Shown here piece by piece: positions 4,951-8,731 of a DNA stretch of 8,731 nucleotides. Location of the stretch: NCBI GenBank assembly GCA_030630935.1, contig DAOVMD010000101.1, positions 1 through 8,731 of the forward strand. Direction: 5' to 3'. Below the pieces are notes generated by a model. The model saw only the letters and a program-made list of their open reading frames with translations. It was not told the origin of the DNA and did not search any database. How positions within the stretch are numbered: the first letter of the stretch is position 1; each line of letters opens with the position of its first letter. A program made the position numbers and the translations under genes. Source of the stretch: Candidatus Mcinerneyibacteriota bacterium. GTDB lineage: Bacteria > AUK180 > JAQVHJ01.

Positions 4951-5986
4951 CATAATATTTTGTTGGATCTGTCTTACTTTTTGAAATTTCCTTAATAAAT
5001 CTTAATTTAACTAATTTAGATAAATCACGCTGAACAGTTCTCTTTACAAAACCATATTTTTTAATTATTTTTTCTACAGACACACGACTTTCTTTAACGA
5101 TAAATAATAGTATTTTTTCCTGTCGATAATTCAAATTAGATTGTTTAGCTTTATCTTTAATAACTTCTTTTTTTATCGCCAGCTCTCCTTTTATCTTAAC
5201 TTCAATAAGCTGGTTTTTCAATCCTTCTGTAAAATATTCAAGCCACAATGTCATGTCCATATTATTTTTTCGGACAGATTGAATTGCATTATAATAATCT
5301 CTACGATTTTTATCATAATACTCTGATATCGAGAATAGTTTCTTGAAATCATAACCATTTTTATAAAGGATTAAAGTAGAAATCAGGCGTGCTGTTCTAC
5401 CGTTTCCATCTAAAAAAGGATGGATATCAACAAATTGGTATTGAGAAATACCTGCAATAAGAACAGGCGAAATATCCAAACTTTTATTTAACCAGCTAAA
5501 AAAAACTTTCATCAATTTGGGAAGTTTATCCGGAGATGGTGGTGTATAAATTATTTGTTTTGTTAAAGAATTAACTACATAGTTTTGAACCTTTCTATAT
5601 TTACCTGGTTCAAGGATTCCACCTCTAACATTATCAACTAAAATTCTATGAATTTCTTTTATTAAATTTTCAGTAATCTTAGATTTTTTGTCAAGATATT
5701 CAGCTATAAAATCCATTGCGCTTTTATAATTCAATATTTCCTGAAGATCATCTTTTCTTATTCCCTTTATAGTCTTCCCTGATAATATCTTTTTTGCTTG
5801 AGCTAAAGTAAGCTCAGTTCCTTCAATATGAGTAGAATGGTGAGCCTCAAGAATAATGGCCTTGCTTTGCATCGCTCTAATCCAATCTTGCTTTAATTTA
5901 GCTGCTTCTAAAAATCCTCGTGCTCGTTCTATCTCAAGAAGACAATTATTTATACTATTGGTAATTGTAAATTTTGGTTTAAACAT
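4940..5986 (-). CDS. Fic family protein (class II) with C-terminal winged helix
   Basis: Fic enzymes usually transfer AMP from ATP to a hydroxyl side chain of a target protein. The complete active-site motif HPFLDGNGRTAR is present at residues 189-200 (catalytic H189), with a target-docking flap (NYVVNSLTKQIIYTPPSP) at about 135-152. The N-terminal STHIEG (51-56) matches the [S/T]xxxE[G/N] inhibitory helix that blocks ATP binding in class II Fic proteins, with E55 the expected inhibitory glutamate. Residues about 285-347 form a winged helix (FVKRTVQRDLSKLVKLRFI), suggesting DNA binding or self-regulation. At 348 residues it has a typical length. The ATG at 5986 is preferred because GAGGAG (6002-5997) lies ten bases upstream; an ATG at 5995 would have one base of spacing. 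It begins right after the type IIG stop, so the two are co-transcribed. Its target is unknown. Confidence 0.9.
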   Translation of the reverse strand: MFKPKFTITNSINNCLLEIERARGFLEAAKLKQDWIRAMQSKAIILEAHHSTHIEGTELTLAQAKKILSGKTIKGIRKDDLQEILNYKSAMDFIAEYLDKKSKITENLIKEIHRILVDNVRGGILEPGKYRKVQNYVVNSLTKQIIYTPPSPDKLPKLMKVFFSWLNKSLDISPVLIAGISQYQFVDIHPFLDGNGRTARLISTLILYKNGYDFKKLFSISEYYDKNRRDYYNAIQSVRKNNMDMTLWLEYFTEGLKNQLIEVKIKGELAIKKEVIKDKAKQSNLNYRQEKILLFIVKESRVSVEKIIKKYGFVKRTVQRDLSKLVKLRFIKEISKSKTDPTKYYELL

Positions 5987-6046
5987 CTCACGCATTCTCC
6001 TCTATTATTTTAATTTCTTCTTTGGTTAGGTTGTATAGTTTATAGA
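5987..6046 (-). repeat. 60-bp direct repeat, copy A (end of the type IIG gene)
   Basis: This is the partner of 4714-4773 (58/60 identical), covering the final codons, stop and embedded GAGGAG of the intact enzyme gene. Recombination between the copies would delete 1273 bases including the Fic gene and leave the enzyme gene complete (with one conservative end change) and directly followed by the TOPRIM gene. Confidence 0.95.
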
Positions 6047-8731
6047 CGAGTTGGTCGATTTGATTGTCAATTATATCAATCTGTTTCTGGTAATGTTTTT
6101 TGTCCTGTTCTGTCTTTGCATTATGAAACTTCTTCTGAACCTCTAACATTTGATCAACAAGATTAACTAATTTATCATGAGATTTTATTCCATCATTATT
6201 TTTAAAGTCAATATTATTTATTGGGAAACTTTTTAATTCTTTAACTTTAAATTGAGGAAATATTTTTCTCTGGAATTTATCATATTTTTTCTCAAACCAA
6301 AACGAAATAATTTTTGAATTTAAAATACCTAATATATATTCAAAAGAGTAATCATTCTTTACATTAAATACTACCATACTATTTATATCATTTAAAAAAT
6401 ATTTTTCTGTATAAATAGCATTTATACAATAAGGTGGTTTGGATGGTATTTGCCTTACTAATATTCTTGGACAATTAAATGGAACCGATTTTCTTGGTTC
6501 CGCAAGAAAATCTCCATATTTCAAATATTCTTTAGACCAGCTTAGATAATATCTTTGCACATCTTTTCCTTCAAGATATTTTATGTCTTTATTATCTAAC
6601 TTCTTTTTACTATGAAATATTCTATTATTCTTTGCAAAATCTTTTTGAGGAGGTTTACCCTTTCCTGTTTGATAAGCCTTTAATCCTGTTGATACTATTG
6701 TAATGTCTTCTAATTTTATTGATTTTTTTTCTATTTTTGAAATAATGTTTTTTAATTTTATATTTTTATATAAATTAATTTGTATTATATCATCTTTTAA
6801 TATTTCATAAAATGATACGGTAGCTATCTTGTTTATTGAATTAATATCATTGCTTTCGTAAAGATAAACATTTTTAGGTTTACCTTTTTTAAATATTAAT
6901 ATTGAAGTATCAACATTAGCCCCTATAAATACTTTATATAAAATATTTATAATTTTAACTGATCCAGTAGATGAAATTATAAAATCCCTAAATATTTTCA
7001 AACTACTAATGGTAAGCCAATTATTTGGTATAATAAATCCCAATGTTCCATTTTTAATTAATTTGCTAAATGCCATTTCTACAAACATCATATATGTATT
7101 TAATTGATAATTTTGATGTTCATATTTATTATAAAAATACTCTTTTTCACATTTTGTAAATCCTTTATCTCTTGTAAAAACATACGGTGGATTTCCAATC
7201 ACTACATCGAATCCGCCGTTTTTCATGATTTCGGGGAAGCCATCTTTACCGTCCCAGTCGAAGACGTTTATTTTTCGTTTCTCGTCGTCGTCAAATAGGG
7301 ATAGGTTTTGTCCCTGGTAAAAGTCACTTCCGATGAGTGAGTTACCGCACTTAATGTTATTCGACAGGTCAGGTAGGAGTTTGAAATCGGAGATCTTGAA
7401 TAGCATTCCTGCAGATTCCTGGTTCTCGTGCTCCATTAGTTTCAAGAGTAACGATAACTTTGTAACTTCAACTGCCTGCTGATCAATGTCAACTCCATAA
7501 ATATTATTCAGGAGAATATTCTGTTTTTCTGCAATGGTTAAACGAAATGTGTTCTCAGAAACCTGGTAAATTTTACTGTCCTTCAGTGTTTTTTTTATTC
7601 GTTTTTTATCGGTGTAGTATTCCAGGTGATAGTCCATTAAATATTGATATGCACCGAGGAGGAAGGAGCCTGACCCGCAAGCGGGATCCATGATGCGAAT
7701 GTTTTTGATCGCCTTCGGGGACATTCGCTTACGAGAGCCGAGAACAGAGAGCTGACCCTGTACCACTGCTTCGCTTGGGTGCAGGGCGCCGGAACTGTCG
7801 TTTGACTGAGAACTACTGTTTGACTGTTTTGATTGCCGCGCTTTAGCTCGTGGCTGGAGTGGAACGGAAGTCATCCCGACGCGTCGGGACAATGACAAAT
7901 TATTATTTTGAGTTAGATTGCCGCGCTGCGCTCGCAATGACAACTCAAAATTACCTATTAATGCACCTACTGTGTTTTGGACGATGTAGTCGACGATGTA
8001 TTGTGGTGTGTAATAGACTCCGCCGGCTTTTCGGACTTCGGGTTTCTCTTCTATTTTTGCCTGGTGACTTGGTGTTAACCTGATAACTTTTCCCAGGAAC
8101 TGTTCATAGATATTTCCGAGGATCTCGACTCCGAGGACAGAGAACTCATACGGGCATGCCGGGTAGTATAGTTCTTTTATAATTGATTTCAAGATATGAT
8201 CATCTATCTCGAGATTATTAATGAACTTTTCCTTCTTGAACAGTCCGGCATTATATTTCTTATCAGCCCTTTGAAAAACTTCGGTTAGCTCAACCATAAT
8301 ATTTTCTGTATCGGTTAATTTCATCAGCATCCCGTACTCTTCCATCTGTCTATCTTCAGCAATGCGGAGGAAGATTATCCGGTCAATGATTTTCTGAACT
8401 GCATAGTTAAGTTCATAGATGCTTACGTCCTGGTTCCGGAGTGCGATCACACGAGCTAACCTTGAACGCCAGTCCTCAATAAGTTTCAGGAACTCCTTAT
8501 CAACTTCACTGGTTCCCTTTTTCCGTTTCTTATCAACGATATACCTGTCAAAACTCCCTTTTAGGATGGCTTCCTTGGAAAATGCCCCGTTAATAAAATC
8601 CCACTCTTTCTGATACTCGTCATACGTACAGTAGAAAATCCTGGCGACACTTGCTTTATCTTTATGTGAAGGCTTTATCCTTGTATCATAAACCGCGAAC
8701 TCTTCAAAATCTGTCAGGATAGATAATGGAA
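5988..8731 (-). CDS. Type IIG (Eco57I-like) restriction enzyme / adenine-N6 methyltransferase, 5' end off window
   Basis: The frame is open to the right edge, giving 913 complete residues without the N-terminus. The first visible residues (PLSILTDFEEFAVYDTRIKP) and the helical stretch ending IIDRIIFLRIAEDR are the linker and helical domain typical of type IIG enzymes, so the GTG at 8450 is internal. The methyltransferase follows: YYTPQYIVDYIV (240 on), the SAM-binding motif DPACGSGSF (348-356) and catalytic NPPY (513-516), diagnostic of adenine-N6 methylation. The remainder is a TaqI-type target-recognition region and a C-terminal coiled coil (about 850-913). The expected PD-(D/E)XK nuclease would lie beyond the window. 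The oddities are a repeat-derived insert before DPACG and an abrupt drop in G+C after NPPY. A BREX PglX protein is a less likely alternative. The single frame suggests it is intact. Confidence 0.92.
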   Translation of the reverse strand, partial: PLSILTDFEEFAVYDTRIKPSHKDKASVARIFYCTYDEYQKEWDFINGAFSKEAILKGSFDRYIVDKKRKKGTSEVDKEFLKLIEDWRSRLARVIALRNQDVSIYELNYAVQKIIDRIIFLRIAEDRQMEEYGMLMKLTDTENIMVELTEVFQRADKKYNAGLFKKEKFINNLEIDDHILKSIIKELYYPACPYEFSVLGVEILGNIYEQFLGKVIRLTPSHQAKIEEKPEVRKAGGVYYTPQYIVDYIVQNTVGALIGNFELSLRAQRGNLTQNNNLSLSRRVGMTSVPLQPRAKARQSKQSNSSSQSNDSSGALHPSEAVVQGQLSVLGSRKRMSPKAIKNIRIMDPACGSGSFLLGAYQYLMDYHLEYYTDKKRIKKTLKDSKIYQVSENTFRLTIAEKQNILLNNIYGVDIDQQAVEVTKLSLLLKLMEHENQESAGMLFKISDFKLLPDLSNNIKCGNSLIGSDFYQGQNLSLFDDDEKRKINVFDWDGKDGFPEIMKNGGFDVVIGNPPYVFTRDKGFTKCEKEYFYNKYEHQNYQLNTYMMFVEMAFSKLIKNGTLGFIIPNNWLTISSLKIFRDFIISSTGSVKIINILYKVFIGANVDTSILIFKKGKPKNVYLYESNDINSINKIATVSFYEILKDDIIQINLYKNIKLKNIISKIEKKSIKLEDITIVSTGLKAYQTGKGKPPQKDFAKNNRIFHSKKKLDNKDIKYLEGKDVQRYYLSWSKEYLKYGDFLAEPRKSVPFNCPRILVRQIPSKPPYCINAIYTEKYFLNDINSMVVFNVKNDYSFEYILGILNSKIISFWFEKKYDKFQRKIFPQFKVKELKSFPINNIDFKNNDGIKSHDKLVNLVDQMLEVQKKFHNAKTEQDKKHYQKQIDIIDNQIDQLVYKLYNLTKEEIKIIEENA
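5997..6002 (-). promoter_or_regulatory. Embedded ribosome binding site deciding the Fic start
   Basis: GAGGAG at 6002-5997 encodes the two glutamates near the end of the type IIG enzyme and also serves the Fic gene, ten bases from ATG 5986. The identical hexamer at 4729-4724 lies five bases from the GTG of the TOPRIM gene. The shared enzyme tail thus carries a ready-made ribosome binding site for whatever gene follows it. Confidence 0.7.
7870..7896. repeat. Perfect 14-bp palindrome with outer arms
   Basis: CCCGACGCGTCGGG (7875-7888) is its own reverse complement. GTCAT (7870-7874) and ATGAC (7892-7896) extend the hairpin with a short bulge on the right side. It is translated as part of the enzyme (LSRRVGM). 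Confidence 0.85.
7915..7941. repeat. GTCATTGCGAGC-type interspersed palindromic repeat
   Basis: On the minus strand this reads GTCATTGCGAGCGC followed by AGCGCGGCAATCT, an imperfect palindrome of a kind scattered through intergenic regions of many bacterial genomes. Here it is read in frame as LSLRAQRGNL. A decayed relative starts at 7831 (GATTGCCGCGCT). Confidence 0.75.

Larger units (their letters stand above)
7725..7946 (-). repeat. Repeat-derived in-frame insert in the type IIG gene
   Basis: About 74 codons separate VGALIGNF from MSPKAIKNIRIMDPACG, where related enzymes have only a short linker. The inserted peptide (starting ELSLRAQRGNL, then Ser/Gln/Asn-rich) looks like translated intergenic repeats. 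The DNA holds a 14-bp perfect palindrome CCCGACGCGTCGGG (7875-7888) within GTCAT...ATGAC (7870-7896), a GTCATTGCGAGC-type imperfect palindrome (7915-7941) with a decayed partial copy (7831-7850), a hairpin at 7756-7786, and a 20-base stretch (7733-7752) nearly identical to intergenic 845-864. It adds no stop and preserves the frame. Confidence 0.85.

Noticed and set aside
5988-8731. BREX PglX methyltransferase
   Set aside because: The linker and helical sequence before the methyltransferase and the TaqI-type C-terminus with coiled coil fit type IIG enzymes, and no other BREX gene is visible.

Overview
The window is AT-rich bacterial DNA (genes roughly 25-35% G+C in most places). The ribosome binding sites are strong and GAGGAG-like, and TGA and TAA serve as ordinary stops. 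Every gene I can support lies on the minus strand. The mix of a restriction-modification enzyme, a Fic protein, a TOPRIM protein, a SIR2 remnant, a broken AlbA-type regulator, a transposase edge and many palindromic repeats is typical of a defence island decaying under repeat invasion. I cannot name the organism. A low-G+C, probably uncultured anaerobic bacterium would fit, but that is inference.

Reading in the direction of transcription (right to left): (1) 5988-8731 is a type IIG (Eco57I-like) combined restriction/adenine-methylation enzyme. Its N-terminus lies beyond the right edge, it carries a repeat-derived in-frame insert of about 74 residues, and it has a sharp base-composition step just after its catalytic NPPY motif. 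(2) 4940-5986 is a class II Fic protein with a C-terminal winged helix. Its ribosome binding site is embedded in the last codons of the enzyme gene. (3) 4715-4831 is a 38-codon leftover of a second type IIG C-terminus. It forms a 60-bp direct repeat (58/60) with the end of the intact gene, so the Fic gene sits between two copies like a cassette. (4) 2955-4718 is a 587-residue protein with a large unassigned helical N-terminal region and an OLD-like TOPRIM domain. (5) 2719-2958 is the start of a SIR2-like protein joined by an ATGA overlap to the TOPRIM gene. It is cut off after about 67 residues by a dispersed repeat.

Beyond a repeat-rich spacer with a perfect-consensus promoter, 977-2383 holds an AlbA_2/GHKL/winged-helix regulator split by a single in-frame TGA. 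Positions 1-976 carry no complete gene. At the left edge is the first 30 codons of a REP-associated tyrosine transposase (RAYT) with a promoter so close to the ATG that the message should be leaderless. The rest is a field of perfect inverted repeats, some REP-like, plus copies of a dispersed repeat of about 58 bp.

How the parts may work together: the type IIG enzyme would mark self DNA and cut foreign DNA. Fic, TOPRIM and SIR2 are effector-type domains common in antiphage and toxin systems, and they occupy the downstream accessory slot. The TOPRIM-SIR2 coupled pair is the best candidate here for an undescribed system. In this strain its SIR2 half is broken, so an intact version would have to be sought elsewhere.
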